DNA of 64,000 nucleotides from CAVZCK01 sp963773735 (GCA_963773735.1 CAVZCK010000004.1:1-64000), one strand, 5' to 3'; shown: positions 44,828 through 54,681, numbered from the stretch's first letter. Translations and numbers: made by a program. Notes: a model not told the origin generated them from the letters alone.

Positions 44828-45784
44828 TCAAATGGGGCGCGGGGTTCCCGGCACGCCGGTCGCGCATTCGAGCGCCGCCCGGTCCCATTTGCCGAGCGAG
44901 GCCGCCGCTTCGTAGCTGCTGGTCAGGAACTCCATCAGCACGCGATCGGGATCGCCGGCGGTACGCACCGCATCGTAAGGCAGAATAAATTCGTGGAGAT
45001 CTTCATTGTAATGCGCCTGGTCTGGCCTCACAGGCGCTGAGGCAAAGCCCGGAGGTTCCGGATAGGCGTAAGAGTAGAAGACGGGAAATTCGAGCCCCTC
45101 GCCGCCCGGCCAGAATCCGGCGCTGCTCACTTCATGGGAATATGCCTCGCGCGTAACGGCGTCGGGCAGATGCGGCACGCCACCTGGATGCAAAGGCGCG
45201 CGCCGGCCGGAAAAGCGCGTCACCGCCAGGTCAAAGCTGCCCCAGAAGAAGTGAACCGGGCTGCATTTCCCGATAAAGGACGAACGGAATTGATAGAGCA
45301 CCCGCTCGACCCGTGTCAGGATTTGCCATAAGCGCCAGGCATATTCAGGGTCATAAGATGCATGGACCCGGTCCTCGCTGAAACGAACCGGCGCGGCGAT
45401 TTCATTTGGCATGTCGATGATCGAAACCTCGATGCCGAGGTCGGACAATGCCTGCATCACATCGGCGTAAAAGGAGGCCACCGAACGCGCGAAGAGGCCG
45501 ATTTCTCGCGATGACCCGTCATCAGCCGATGCCCTAAGAACATGCTTTAAAAAATCGAATTCAAGCTGAAAGGTCCGATGCCGATACGGGATCAGCGATG
45601 TCGTCAGGCCCCGTTCCGAAACGTAGAGCGTGACATGCCATGAATGATTGACCCACGGGGTCTGCGCCAGACGGATCTTGCCGACGATTTGGGTCCAAAG
45701 ATGCAAGGTGGCGTAAGTATCCTTCCAAGCGGTGTATGCGAGCTCGGGCCATGACAGACCGTCGTCATTGATGTTCTGCGGCAT
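44828..45784 (-). CDS. DUF5996 family protein
   Basis: The intact 318-residue product has the DUF5996 start WPELAYTAWKDTYATLHLW, WVNHSWHVTLYVSERGL and the later VHFFWGSFDLAVTRFSGR, then SSAGFWPGGEG and FYSYAYPEPPGF. No catalytic function is known for this family. Soluble and cytoplasmic by sequence. No functional link to the neighbours is visible. Confidence 0.88.
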   Translation of the reverse strand: MPQNINDDGLSWPELAYTAWKDTYATLHLWTQIVGKIRLAQTPWVNHSWHVTLYVSERGLTTSLIPYRHRTFQLEFDFLKHVLRASADDGSSREIGLFARSVASFYADVMQALSDLGIEVSIIDMPNEIAAPVRFSEDRVHASYDPEYAWRLWQILTRVERVLYQFRSSFIGKCSPVHFFWGSFDLAVTRFSGRRAPLHPGGVPHLPDAVTREAYSHEVSSAGFWPGGEGLEFPVFYSYAYPEPPGFASAPVRPDQAHYNEDLHEFILPYDAVRTAGDPDRVLMEFLTSSYEAAASLGKWDRAALECATGVPGTPRPI

Positions 45785-45951
45785 TTGAACGCCTTTCCGG
45801 TTCCGCTAGAGAACGAATTATGAGCGACGCATCGACCGCGTTGACGGCTCTTGCGATCACTCTTGCGTGAGCCGTGCCCCTCAAATCGCTTGAGCCGCGG
45901 CACGCTCTGACATAAAGCCGTGTCGGTGCGTGTGCTAAGGGGGCGGCCGCG

Positions 45952-46617
45952 ATGACGCGAAAGACGCAGAACCGGATCCTGACTGTCGTTGTCGTGGGCC
46001 TAACCTTGCTCATCGGGCTTGCCCTTGCCGCGAAGCTGTCGGGTATTCCTTGGGCGCTGAATTTTTATGAGTTCATCCGCGACACTTCGCTGCTGATTGT
46101 CACCGTGATCGCTGCCTATATGGCGCATATCTATCAAATGCGGGCCTCGTTCCTGCAGAGTCTGCGTGAACAGTGGCACGACATCGTCAGGACGAAGGCG
46201 GAGCTGATCTATTACTGCCATATGGAGAAGCCTGAGCTGGAGGACTATCTGATCGCGGCGCGCGAACTTTCGGAATGTATCGACACCATGCGCATCGTTT
46301 ATGCAAATGTCGGTGAGACAGATAAGCTGATCGGGCTTTATCCTTACTCGCCGCTTCACCATATGAGGATCGTCCTGGAAAGCCTTGATCCGCGCAAAGG
46401 CGCTCCGACAGCGGAGCAGCGATTTGCGGCGCGGGGCGAAATCTGGGATGCGTTCAATGCAATCCGCGAGCACTTCCTGGATGAATTTGATATTGAAGAA
46501 CCGACGCGGCCGATCGTGATCCATCAAATGAAACGTAAGAGACGAGACGGTGCCTCTCCTGACGCCCTCAAACTCGCCAAGAAGCAGTTGGCCGCCCAAC
46601 AAAACCAAGATCGATGA
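45952..46617 (+). CDS. Two-helix membrane protein, unknown function
   Basis: The 221-residue product has an N-terminal helix (LTVVVVGLTLLIGLALAAKL), a second at about residues 40-62 (SLLIVTVIAAYMAHIY) and a long cytoplasmic helical region with a conserved-looking YYCHMEKPELEDYLIAAREL. The family is not recognised. The stop overlaps the typA start by four bases (ATGA), so it is probably co-translated with it, and the position suggests expression with stress or ribosome functions. Confidence 0.75.
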   Translation: MTRKTQNRILTVVVVGLTLLIGLALAAKLSGIPWALNFYEFIRDTSLLIVTVIAAYMAHIYQMRASFLQSLREQWHDIVRTKAELIYYCHMEKPELEDYLIAARELSECIDTMRIVYANVGETDKLIGLYPYSPLHHMRIVLESLDPRKGAPTAEQRFAARGEIWDAFNAIREHFLDEFDIEEPTRPIVIHQMKRKRRDGASPDALKLAKKQLAAQQNQDR

Positions 46618-48431
46618 AGCTTAGAAATATTGCGATCATTGCCCACGTCGATCACGGCAAGACCACCCTGATCGACGTTTTGCTGCGCCAGTCCGGTTCC
46701 TTCCGCGAGAATCAGCGTGTGGCCGAGCGCGCCATGGACTCCAACGAGCTGGAACGCGAACGCGGCATTACCATCCTCGCGAAAGTCACCTCGCTGGTCT
46801 GGCGCGACACGCGCATCAACATCGTCGATACGCCCGGTCACGCCGATTTTGGCGGCGAGGTCGAGCGCATTCTGAATATGGTCGACGGCGCCATCGTGCT
46901 GGTCGACGCCTCCGAAGGACCGATGCCGCAGACCAAATTCGTGGTGTCGAAGGCCCTCAAGGTGGGCTTGCGCCCGATCGTGGCGATCAACAAGATCGAC
47001 CGGCCGGATGAGCGGCATGACGCTGTCGTTAACGAGGTCTTCGATCTTTTTGCCGCTCTCGACGCCAATCAGGATCAGCTTGATTTCCCGATCCTTTACG
47101 GTTCGGCGAAGGAAGGCTGGATGGCGCTGTCGCCTGACGGACCGAAGGAGAATATGGCGCCGCTGTTCGATCTCGTGCTCAGCCACGTTGCGCCGCCGAA
47201 GACAGCGGATGGCGCGTTTCGGATGCTGGCGACGACGCTTGAGGCCGATCCCTATCTCGGCCGCGTTTTGACCGGGCGGATCAGCGCCGGGCGCGTCATG
47301 CCTGGCCTGACCGTCAAGGCGCTGTCGCGCGATGGCAAGGTCATCGAGCAAGGCCGCATTTCCAAAGTGCTGGCGTTCCGCGGGCTAGAGCGGGTTCCGG
47401 TCGATGAGGCAAGCGCGGGCGAGATCGTTGCGCTCGCCGGACTGAGCCAGGCGACAGTCGCAGACACGATTTGCGCGCCGGAGGTTACCGAGGCGATTCC
47501 CGCGCAGCCGATCGATCCGCCGACGCTGTCGATGACCTTCCGAATCAATGACGGACCGTTTGCCGGCCAGGAGGGCGGCAAGGTTCAGAGCCGCGTAATT
47601 CGGGACCGGCTGCTGCGCGAGGCGGAGGGCAATGTCGCGCTTCGCATCACCGAAACATCCGACGTGGATGCGCTTGAGGTCGCCGGGCGCGGCGAGCTGC
47701 AGCTCGCGATTCTAATCGAGACGATGCGCCGCGAAGGCTTCGAGCTGACGGTTTCGCGCCCGCGCGTCGTGATGCAGTCCGATCCTGTAACCGGCCAGCG
47801 GCTTGAGCCGATCGAAGAAGTCATCATCGACGTGGATGAGGCGTATTCCGGCGCCATCGTGCAGAAGCTTGGCGAACGGCGCGGCGAGCTGATCGACATG
47901 CGGCCGTCGGGCGGCGGCCGGCAGCGGCTCGTTCTTCACGTGCCGACGCGGGGGCTGATCGGCTATCAGAGCGAGCTCCTGTCAGACACGCGCGGCACCG
48001 CGGTGATGAACCGGCTGTTCCACGCCTATGCGCCACATAAGGGCGAGATTCCGGGCCGCCGCACCGGCGTGCTGCTCTCGAACGGTCAAGGCGAGGCCGT
48101 CGCCTACGCGCTGTGGAACTTGGAAGATCGCGGCCCGATGATGATCGCCCCGCAGACAAGGGTCTATCAGGGCATGATCGTCGGCGAGCACAGCCGCGCC
48201 AACGATCTCGAGGTCAATGTGCTGAAAGGCAAGAAGCTCACCAACGTCCGCGCGGCCGGCCGTGACGACAACGTGCTGCTGACGCCGCCGATGAAGCTGA
48301 CGCTCGAAAAGGCGCTGGCTTACATCGAGGACGATGAGCTTGTGGAGATCACGCCGGAGTCGATCCGCCTGCGCAAGCGCATCCTCGACCCGAATGAGCG
48401 CAAGAAGGCGGAAAGGCTGGCGGTCGGCTGA
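46614..48431 (+). CDS. typA: Translational GTPase TypA/BipA
   Basis: TypA is a ribosome-binding GTPase used in stress and low-temperature growth and in 50S assembly. The intact 605-residue product has G1 AHVDHGKTTLI, G2 near ERGITIL, G3 DTPGHADFGGEVER, G4 NKIDRPD and G5 GSAKEG. The C-terminal BipA domain has VPTRGLIGYQSELL, DTRGTAVMN and NVRAAGRDDNVLLTPP. It starts inside the preceding gene. A small copy of its 3' end occurs at 49260-49316. Confidence 0.97.
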   Translation: MKLRNIAIIAHVDHGKTTLIDVLLRQSGSFRENQRVAERAMDSNELERERGITILAKVTSLVWRDTRINIVDTPGHADFGGEVERILNMVDGAIVLVDASEGPMPQTKFVVSKALKVGLRPIVAINKIDRPDERHDAVVNEVFDLFAALDANQDQLDFPILYGSAKEGWMALSPDGPKENMAPLFDLVLSHVAPPKTADGAFRMLATTLEADPYLGRVLTGRISAGRVMPGLTVKALSRDGKVIEQGRISKVLAFRGLERVPVDEASAGEIVALAGLSQATVADTICAPEVTEAIPAQPIDPPTLSMTFRINDGPFAGQEGGKVQSRVIRDRLLREAEGNVALRITETSDVDALEVAGRGELQLAILIETMRREGFELTVSRPRVVMQSDPVTGQRLEPIEEVIIDVDEAYSGAIVQKLGERRGELIDMRPSGGGRQRLVLHVPTRGLIGYQSELLSDTRGTAVMNRLFHAYAPHKGEIPGRRTGVLLSNGQGEAVAYALWNLEDRGPMMIAPQTRVYQGMIVGEHSRANDLEVNVLKGKKLTNVRAAGRDDNVLLTPPMKLTLEKALAYIEDDELVEITPESIRLRKRILDPNERKKAERLAVG

Positions 48432-48438
48432 AGTCGCC

Positions 48439-48996
48439 ATGACCGGGAAATCGTTTAGCTTCCGGGAGGTCGGTCACGACCGATGGGATGACCTTGAGGC
48501 GCTGTTCGAGTCGCGCGGAAGCCCGAAAAGCTGCTGGTGCATGGTCTGGAGAGCAACGCCAGCCGAAGCGAAGCACAGCGATGGCCGCAGCCGCAAAGCG
48601 GCGCTTCATTCACGTGTGGCGAATGGCGTTCCGGTCGGCATCCTCGGCTATCATGAGGAGACGCCCGTTGCTTGGTGTTCGATCGCTCCTCGGTCGAGCT
48701 ATCGCCGTCTTGGCGGGCCGGAAGACTTCGCCGACGATCCGAACGCGGTCTGGTCTCTCGTCTGCTTTTTCATCAAGCGCGCGTTTCGGGGACAAAGGCT
48801 GAGCGATGAACTCCTGAAGGCCGCTATCGCGTATGCGCGCAGCAAAGGTGCGAGGATCATTGAGGCCTATCCGGTCGATCCGGACTCCCCGAGCTACCGT
48901 TTCATGGGCTTTGTCGACCTGTTCCAAAAATTCGGCTTCAAAAAAATCGGGCGCGCGGGCACGCGCCGGCACATCATGCGGCTCGATCTGGCCTGA
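48439..48996 (+). CDS. GNAT family N-acetyltransferase
   Basis: The 185-residue product has SFREVGHDRWDDLEALFES, a Cys-rich CWCMVWR and the GNAT core VGILGYHEETPVAWCSIAP, followed by the acetyl-CoA loop KRAFRGQRLSDELLKAAIAY, then ARIIEAYPVDP and GFVDLFQKFGFKKIGR. Substrate unknown. It begins seven bases after typA and is probably transcribed with it. Intact. Confidence 0.85.
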   Translation: MTGKSFSFREVGHDRWDDLEALFESRGSPKSCWCMVWRATPAEAKHSDGRSRKAALHSRVANGVPVGILGYHEETPVAWCSIAPRSSYRRLGGPEDFADDPNAVWSLVCFFIKRAFRGQRLSDELLKAAIAYARSKGARIIEAYPVDPDSPSYRFMGFVDLFQKFGFKKIGRAGTRRHIMRLDLA

Positions 48997-49504
48997 TAAT
49001 GCCGGATAGACAAGTTGGCATTTGCTGGCGGCGTACTGCGGTCGGTTCAGCCGCGACACCCTCCTCTCTGCATTGAGACGCTTTGACTGTCGGGCGGACG
49101 CACCAACGCGTGTTCCACGCGACTCGCATGATACCCGTTCGCCACTGAGCGAGACCGCGAGTAGCAGCTGCATTCCGATTTGAATGGCTGAAATGGGCCG
49201 GCGGTGGAACTATCGACTGCGGCGCTGTTGGGGAACGCATGCGTTAAGAGTTGGCAATCCGGTTGCGCGAGCGCCTCCTCGGCCTGAACGAACGCAAGAA
49301 GGCGGAGAGGCTCGCATTCGTAAGAGGTCGCGGGGGCCTAGGCGGACTTTTTCAGCAGAAATCGTGTTTTGTCCGTATTTCGTTCTATTTTTGTTTGCAA
49401 CCGAACCGAAAGCTGTGAATGGTTCCCGTTGAAAGTCGTTACGGACAACGCGCCACGGTCTATCCTCGCGGCCGCAGCTTTGATTCATGGGGGACGTTCG
49501 CAAT
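48997..49504. other. Gap between the acetyltransferase and the helicase genes
   Basis: About 500 bases with no full gene. It contains the short copy of the typA 3' end at 49260-49316. Its last part (49360-49440) is AT-richer and probably includes the helicase promoter. Confidence 0.5.
49260..49316 (+). pseudogene. Relic of the 3' end of a typA gene
   Basis: Read in frame, these 57 bases encode RLRERLLGLNERKKAERLA. The end of the intact typA encodes RLRKRILDPNERKKAERLA, 15 identical residues of 19. The relic is 0.9 kb further on, runs past where a stop would be and has no other TypA sequence before it. Confidence 0.7.
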
Positions 49505-50836
49505 ATGGCCTCGGCGCCGATTTCAGCCGCCCAATCGCCGATCCGCTGGCCCGTGGGTGTTCAGCCATCGGATGAATTCATCGCCGTGATCCGGCGCGCC
49601 GGCGAGAACCGCCAAAGCCTGTTCGTCACCGGCCGGGCCGGTACGGGGAAATCGACGCTGCTGCGCTGTCTCAGGAGCAATCTGCCGCAAAAGACGGCCG
49701 TGCTCGCGCCGACGGGCCTCGCCGCGGTCAATGTTCACGGCCAGACCATCCATTCCTTTTTCGGCTTCCCGCCGCAGCTTATCACCGCCGATATCGTCAA
49801 ACGGTGCCGGCGTGCGGCGATGTTCCGCAATCTCGATACGCTCATCATCGATGAGGTGTCGATGGTTCGCGCGGACCTGATGCAGGGCATCGATATGGCC
49901 TTGCGCATGACGCGAAAGCAGCCCGCCAAGCCGTTCGGCGGACTTCAGATCATTGCGCTCGGCGACCTGCATCAGCTTCCTCCGGTCATCCGCGATCAGG
50001 AGACGAAGCGCTATTTCTACGATGCCATGGGCGGCATTTATTTCTTCAACGCGCCGGTTTTCCAGGATGCGCCACTTGGCCTTGTCGAGCTGAGCAAGGT
50101 TTACCGCCAGCAGGATGCCAGCTACATCGAAGCGCTGAATGGCGTTCGCAACGGCGATCCCTCGAGCGACCATCTCGATATTTTCAACGACCGCGTTGCC
50201 GCGTTCCGCTCGCTGCCGAATTGCGACGACTATATCGTGCTGACCCCGATCAATCAGGCGGCGGACAATACCAACCGGGCTTTCCTCGAACGGCTCAAGG
50301 GTCGGGCCGAACAGTTCGACGCGGTCGTGACGGGCAAATTCGAGGCCTCGGCCCACCCGACCGATGCGATGCTGGTGCTGAAGGAAGGCTCGAAGGTTGT
50401 GCTTCTGCGCAACGACCCCGATAAGCGCTGGGTCAACGGCACGCAAGCGCGCATTTCGCGGATCGACGGCCGGACGGTCTGGATCGAGGTTGCGGGCGAG
50501 GAGCATGAGCTGGAGCCGGTGACCTGGGAAAACATTCGCTACGAATATGATGCCGACACCGACAAGATGGTCGAGACCGTCGCCGGATCGTTTCGCCAAT
50601 TCCCGATCCGGCTCGCCTGGGCGCTGACGATCCACAAGAGCCAGGGCATGACGCTCGACAAGGTTTATATCGATTTTGGCCGCGGCACCTTCGCGCATGG
50701 ACAGGCTTATGTCGCGCTCAGCCGGGCGCGCTCGCTGGACGGACTTGCGCTCGCCCGACAGATCCGCCGGTCCGACATCATTTTCGACGAGCAGGCGCTC
50801 GGCTATCGGTCGATGTTCGAGCGGCTGGCCGCCTGA
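49505..50836 (+). CDS. PIF1/RecD-like superfamily 1 helicase
   Basis: The 443-residue product has Walker A VTGRAGTGKSTLLRCL, motif Ia LAPTGLAAVNVHGQTIHSFF, Walker B LIIDEVSMVRADLM, motif III ALGDLHQLPPV, and the C-terminal helicase motifs LAWALTIHKSQGMTLDK and YVALSRARSLDGL. This is the PIF1-like bacterial subgroup, 5'-3' DNA helicases that unwind forks, R-loops or G-quadruplexes. An in-frame ATG at 49487 is possible; GGGGGA favours 49505. Intact; no partner gene nearby. Confidence 0.9.
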   Translation: MASAPISAAQSPIRWPVGVQPSDEFIAVIRRAGENRQSLFVTGRAGTGKSTLLRCLRSNLPQKTAVLAPTGLAAVNVHGQTIHSFFGFPPQLITADIVKRCRRAAMFRNLDTLIIDEVSMVRADLMQGIDMALRMTRKQPAKPFGGLQIIALGDLHQLPPVIRDQETKRYFYDAMGGIYFFNAPVFQDAPLGLVELSKVYRQQDASYIEALNGVRNGDPSSDHLDIFNDRVAAFRSLPNCDDYIVLTPINQAADNTNRAFLERLKGRAEQFDAVVTGKFEASAHPTDAMLVLKEGSKVVLLRNDPDKRWVNGTQARISRIDGRTVWIEVAGEEHELEPVTWENIRYEYDADTDKMVETVAGSFRQFPIRLAWALTIHKSQGMTLDKVYIDFGRGTFAHGQAYVALSRARSLDGLALARQIRRSDIIFDEQALGYRSMFERLAA

Positions 50837-51075
50837 CCATCGGCCTACGCCTTGATTGGTAATGGCGCGCCCAAGGTCACACACAGATCGCCGAATTGAA
50901 GGCCGTCAGCCTGCCCATTGTGCAGATCTGCCACGCAAGGAATTTGAATAGGGGGTCATGTGCTTAGGCCGGTTGCCTGATGGTGCCGGCTGTCATAGTC
51001 TGACATCGCTGGGATATTTGTGCCCGGGGGATTGCGCGATCCAAGCGCGTTTCAGAAGAAATAAAAGGCACGATC

Positions 51076-51861
51076 TTGGAAAAATTAACCGAAAATGTTC
51101 ACAGGTTTATTGCGCCATATGTTTGGCCTTTCTATAGCGTCTACCGCTATGAAAGGAATATCAAAATCACGAGAGCCGACGCTCGGGGCGCAATATCTGA
51201 GCACGACGAGTTTTTTTATAACAGAATTCCAAAAGTAGCGAATTCGACCATAGTCAATACGCTTGCTTGTTGTTCCGCGACACTTAGGGGAATTCATCCA
51301 GACGTGGACGGAAAAAATTTCTTTTCGAGACCGGCCTTTGTTGGCGCGAGAATCGCATGCGACATTAGAGACAAATACTTTAAATTTACATTTGTGCGAA
51401 ACCCGTTTACGCGCGTTCTATCCGCCTATTTGGATAAGATCGTGCGCGTAGGCAGTCGTCGCCACTATCGCCGCTATGGCCAATGGGCAGCAAAAAAAGG
51501 GGCTTCAAAGACGCCTTCCTTCGCCGATTTCTGCAGCTATCTCGACGATGGCGGTTTATATGAAGATGCGCATTGGGCGCCTCAGCTTGATTGTCTCCTG
51601 ATCCCGGTTTCGGAATTCGATTTTGTCGGCCGGTTCGAGCGTCTCGATACCGATCTCCAGACGGTTCTGAAGCGTATTTTTCCGGTTCAGGTCGTGAGCA
51701 TACGGAGTTCCGGCCCCTCGAAAACTCATGCCAGCGATAAGCTTCATCAACACTATTCAGATCGGGAGGTCGAAATAGTCGGCCGGCTCTATGCCGACGA
51801 TTTTCGAACGTTCGGCTACAAGAACGACCTCGAGGATTTGAGGATTTCCTCTGGTGTCTGA
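51076..51861 (+). CDS. Sulfotransferase family protein (carbohydrate sulfotransferase type)
   Basis: The 261-residue product has the 5'-phosphosulfate loop RIPKVANSTIVNTL, the 3'-phosphate motif FTFVRNPFTRVLSAYLDKI and WAPQLDCLLIP, as in the Sulfotransfer_2 group that transfers sulfate from PAPS to sugars. TTG start at 51076 is supported by AAAAGG upstream. The first 350 bases are clearly lower in GC than the surroundings, and a 239-base gap without genes precedes it, both hinting at recent acquisition. No polysaccharide genes adjoin it. Confidence 0.8.
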   Translation: MEKLTENVHRFIAPYVWPFYSVYRYERNIKITRADARGAISEHDEFFYNRIPKVANSTIVNTLACCSATLRGIHPDVDGKNFFSRPAFVGARIACDIRDKYFKFTFVRNPFTRVLSAYLDKIVRVGSRRHYRRYGQWAAKKGASKTPSFADFCSYLDDGGLYEDAHWAPQLDCLLIPVSEFDFVGRFERLDTDLQTVLKRIFPVQVVSIRSSGPSKTHASDKLHQHYSDREVEIVGRLYADDFRTFGYKNDLEDLRISSGV

Positions 51862-52073
51862 ACCATTTCAGGCGGGGATCGGCCACTCGTAAGATCGACA
51901 GCCGACGGTGCGCCTGCGCGCTGCCCCTTCAGTGCGAACCGCGCAATTGCCGCAAGGTTGCTTGCCGGTGAAAAAAGCGACATGACATACCGGAATATCA
52001 GGCGAACGCTTTGAGTCTGCCGTGATCGCTGCTATTAGGGCAGCTTTGGCACGGCTATCAGATCTGTAAGGTC

Positions 52074-52871
52074 ATGAAACTTGCAATTGTGGGAGCGGGC
52101 GGCCGGATGGGGCGGGCCGTTGTCCGGGTTCTGCACGAAATGCCCGAGTGCTCGATCAGCGGCGGCACGGAGCCCGACGGCTCGGGGCTGGTCGGCGCCG
52201 ATATTGGCGAACTTGCCGGCGTCGGCAAGCTTGGCATTCCGGTGACGACCGACCCGCTCGAACTATTCATCCGCTCGGAGGGCGTCATCGACTTCACGAC
52301 GCCGGCCGCGACGGCCGAACATGCCGGCCTCGCCGCTCAGGCGCGCATCGTACATGTGATCGGCACGACCGGTCTCTCGCTGCACGAGGAGGATGCCGTT
52401 TTGGCCGCCTCGCGCCACGCCGTCATCGTCAAATCCGGCAATATGAGCCTCGGCGTCAATCTGCTCGCGGCGCTTGCGAAAAAGGCGGCTGAGGCTCTCG
52501 GCCCCGACTACGATGTCGAGATCGTCGAGATGCACCATCGCCTGAAGGTCGATGCGCCTTCCGGGACCGCGCTGATGCTCGGCAAGGCCACCGCCGAAGG
52601 CCGCCGGATCGGACTTGAGGACCATTCCGTCCGTGTTCGCGACGGCCAGGTGGGCGTGCGCAAGCGTGGCGATATCGGGTTTGCCACGCTCAGGGGTGGC
52701 GACGTCATCGGCGATCACTCGGTCATCTTCGCAGGTCCCGGCGAGCGGCTCGAACTCATTCACCGCGCCGGCGACCGGCAGCTTTTCGCGCGCGGCGCGG
52801 TCAAGGCCGCGCTTTGGGGCAAAGGCAAGCCGCCCGGCCTCTATTCGATGCAGGACGTGCTCGGGCTCTGA
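52074..52871 (+). CDS. dapB: 4-hydroxy-tetrahydrodipicolinate reductase
   Basis: DapB makes tetrahydrodipicolinate for lysine and peptidoglycan. The intact 265-residue product has the NAD(P) site AIVGAGGRMGRAVVRVL, GVIDFTTPAATAEHAGLA, VKSGNMSLGVNLL and the family signature EMHHRLKVDAPSGTALMLG. GHSV-type GDHSVIFAGPGERLEL follows. The gene precedes gpmA by 18 bases, an order common in this order of bacteria. Confidence 0.96.
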   Translation: MKLAIVGAGGRMGRAVVRVLHEMPECSISGGTEPDGSGLVGADIGELAGVGKLGIPVTTDPLELFIRSEGVIDFTTPAATAEHAGLAAQARIVHVIGTTGLSLHEEDAVLAASRHAVIVKSGNMSLGVNLLAALAKKAAEALGPDYDVEIVEMHHRLKVDAPSGTALMLGKATAEGRRIGLEDHSVRVRDGQVGVRKRGDIGFATLRGGDVIGDHSVIFAGPGERLELIHRAGDRQLFARGAVKAALWGKGKPPGLYSMQDVLGL

Positions 52872-52889
52872 ACTGGCAGAAAGACGGAC

Positions 52890-53511
52890 ATGGACAATCT
52901 TCTGGTGTTGGTTCGCCATGGCGAGAGCGAGTGGAACAAGCTCAATCTTTTTACGGGCTGGCGCGATGTCGACCTGTCGGAGACCGGGGTGGAAGAAGCC
53001 CGGCGCGCGGGCCGGCTGATTAGGGAGGCCGGCATCCGCTTCGATATCGCCTTCACCAGTGCTCTGAAACGCGCGCAGCGGACGCTCGATATCATTCTGG
53101 AAGAACTCGGCCAGACAGGGCTCGAAACCGTCAAGGACGAGGCGCTCAATGAGCGTGACTACGGCGATCTTTCCGGTCTCAACAAGGACGATGCGCGCAA
53201 GCGCTGGGGAGAGGAGCAAGTCCACATCTGGCGCCGATCCTATGATGTGCCGCCACCCGGCGGCGAGAGCCTCAAGGATACCGCCGACCGGGTTTTGCCC
53301 TTTTATGAATCGCGCATCTGGCCGGAACTCAAGGCTGGCAAGACCGTCATCGTTTCCGCCCATGGCAATTCGCTGCGCGCGCTGGTGATGAAGCTGGACC
53401 AGCTCAGCCGCGAAGAGGTGCTGCAGCTCAATCTGGCGACCGGCGCTGCCGTTGGTCTACCGGCTCAACCCGGACGGCTCGAAGGCCGAGAAACGCGAAC
53501 TCATGACGTAA
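52890..53511 (+). CDS. gpmA: 2,3-bisphosphoglycerate-dependent phosphoglycerate mutase (one frameshift)
   Basis: GpmA interconverts 3- and 2-phosphoglycerate in glycolysis. The product has the catalytic His in LVLVRHGESEWN (His10), TSALKRAQRTLD, LNERDYGDLSGLNK and the second His in SAHGNSLRALVMK. One extra base near 53445 breaks the frame; the other frame ends it properly as LVYRLNPDGSKAEKREL at 53511. As printed the first frame would run on to 53597. Confidence 0.94.
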
Positions 53512-53593
53512 TCTTCATCGCATTCCGGGCGGCTTGCGTAAAGCCTCGGCAGCCGATAAAGCAGCGGCGCATTCCTTGCGAAGGGAGAGTGTC

Positions 53594-54178
53594 ATGAGTT
53601 TACCGGATGCGCTCGAAAAGGCTGTCGAGGAGGGGGGCAACAGGTTTACGGCGATCTATATCGCGGTTTTGGCGGTCTTGCTCGCAATCTGCTCGGTCGG
53701 CGGTGACAACGCCAGCAAAGACGCCATGAGCGCGAATATCGGCGCGGCCGACACCTACGCGTTCTTCCAGGCGAAGAATATCCGGCAGACCGATTACGAG
53801 CTGGCGGCCGATGGTTTGGAGTTGCGGCTCCTGGAGCCGGGCCTTTCGGAGGAAGCAAAAAAGCATGCCCAGGCTAAGCTCGCGGCCTACCGTGCAAAGG
53901 TTGCGCAATACGAAAGCGATCCCAAAACCGGCGAGGGCAAAAAGGAGCTGCTCGCCAAGGCGGCCGCACTTGTGGCTCAGCGCGATCTGGCGCTCCAGCG
54001 CGACCCCTATTTCGACATGGGCCAGGGCCTATTGCAGATTGCAATCGTGCTGGCGTCCGCCTCGCTGATCGTCGGCGGTACGTCTTTATTGTGGATCAGC
54101 CGGGGGCTTGGGGTGCTCGGCGCGCTGTCGATGCTCAATGCGTTCACGCTGATTGTAACGGTGCCGTTCATGAGCTGA
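53594..54178 (+). CDS. DUF4337 family membrane protein
   Basis: The 194-residue product has the DUF4337 pattern: an N-terminal helix (IYIAVLAVLLAICSVGGDN), the conserved DTYAFFQAKNIRQ-like region (ADTYAFFQAKNIRQTDYEL), a coiled middle and two C-terminal helices (LQIAIVLASASLIVGGTSL, GVLGALSMLNAFTLI). Start at 53594 has GGGAGAG. Function is unknown. It converges with the DUF2244 gene. Intact. Confidence 0.87.
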   Translation: MSLPDALEKAVEEGGNRFTAIYIAVLAVLLAICSVGGDNASKDAMSANIGAADTYAFFQAKNIRQTDYELAADGLELRLLEPGLSEEAKKHAQAKLAAYRAKVAQYESDPKTGEGKKELLAKAAALVAQRDLALQRDPYFDMGQGLLQIAIVLASASLIVGGTSLLWISRGLGVLGALSMLNAFTLIVTVPFMS

Positions 54179-54186
54179 CGGCGCGC

Positions 54187-54681
54187 TCAAATGCGGGAGC
54201 CGCGGAGGTCGTAAAGGGCCGCGCCAAGAGCATCGGCGAAACCGCGCTTTTCGTCGTCGCTCAAGAATCGGCCGAGCGCCAAGGCGCGGCCATGCGAGCG
54301 AAGGCTGAGGCGGTTTGCGGTCGTTTCGCTTTCTTCAAGCTGAAGCTGTACCCAATAGGGGTTGAAGGTCCAGCTCTCGGTCTGCCCCGAGGGGTGAACG
54401 CGTGTGACCTTCAACTCGCGTTCCGTCAATTCGACCGTTTCATAGAGCAGGGCCGCGCGATAGTTCATGCGGAAGGCGCCGTAGATGAGCAGGACGTCGA
54501 GCGCGAAAAAGCCCATGACCGGCCAAGCACCACGCAGATAGAAGGCAAGGCCGGTCAGGAAACTCAAGCCGCTGATCACACTCATCAGAATGACAAAGCC
54601 CTTGCGCCCGAGCGATCGATGGGGCAGCAAGACAGCGCTGAAATGTGTGGAGGCCACTAAAGACACTTCACTGTCACTCAT
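54187..54681 (-). CDS. DUF2244 family membrane protein
   Basis: The 164-residue product has two central membrane helices (LMSVISGLSFLTGLAFYL and PVMGFFALDVLLIYGAFRM) followed by the DUF2244 soluble part with YRAALLYETVELTERELKV and YWVQLQLEE, LSLRSHGRALALGRFL. It is widespread in alphaproteobacteria, often beside nth as here, but has no known function. Start at 54681; an in-frame ATG at 54711 is possible. It is divergent from nth with 48 bases between. Confidence 0.88.
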   Translation of the reverse strand: MSDSEVSLVASTHFSAVLLPHRSLGRKGFVILMSVISGLSFLTGLAFYLRGAWPVMGFFALDVLLIYGAFRMNYRAALLYETVELTERELKVTRVHPSGQTESWTFNPYWVQLQLEESETTANRLSLRSHGRALALGRFLSDDEKRGFADALGAALYDLRGSRI

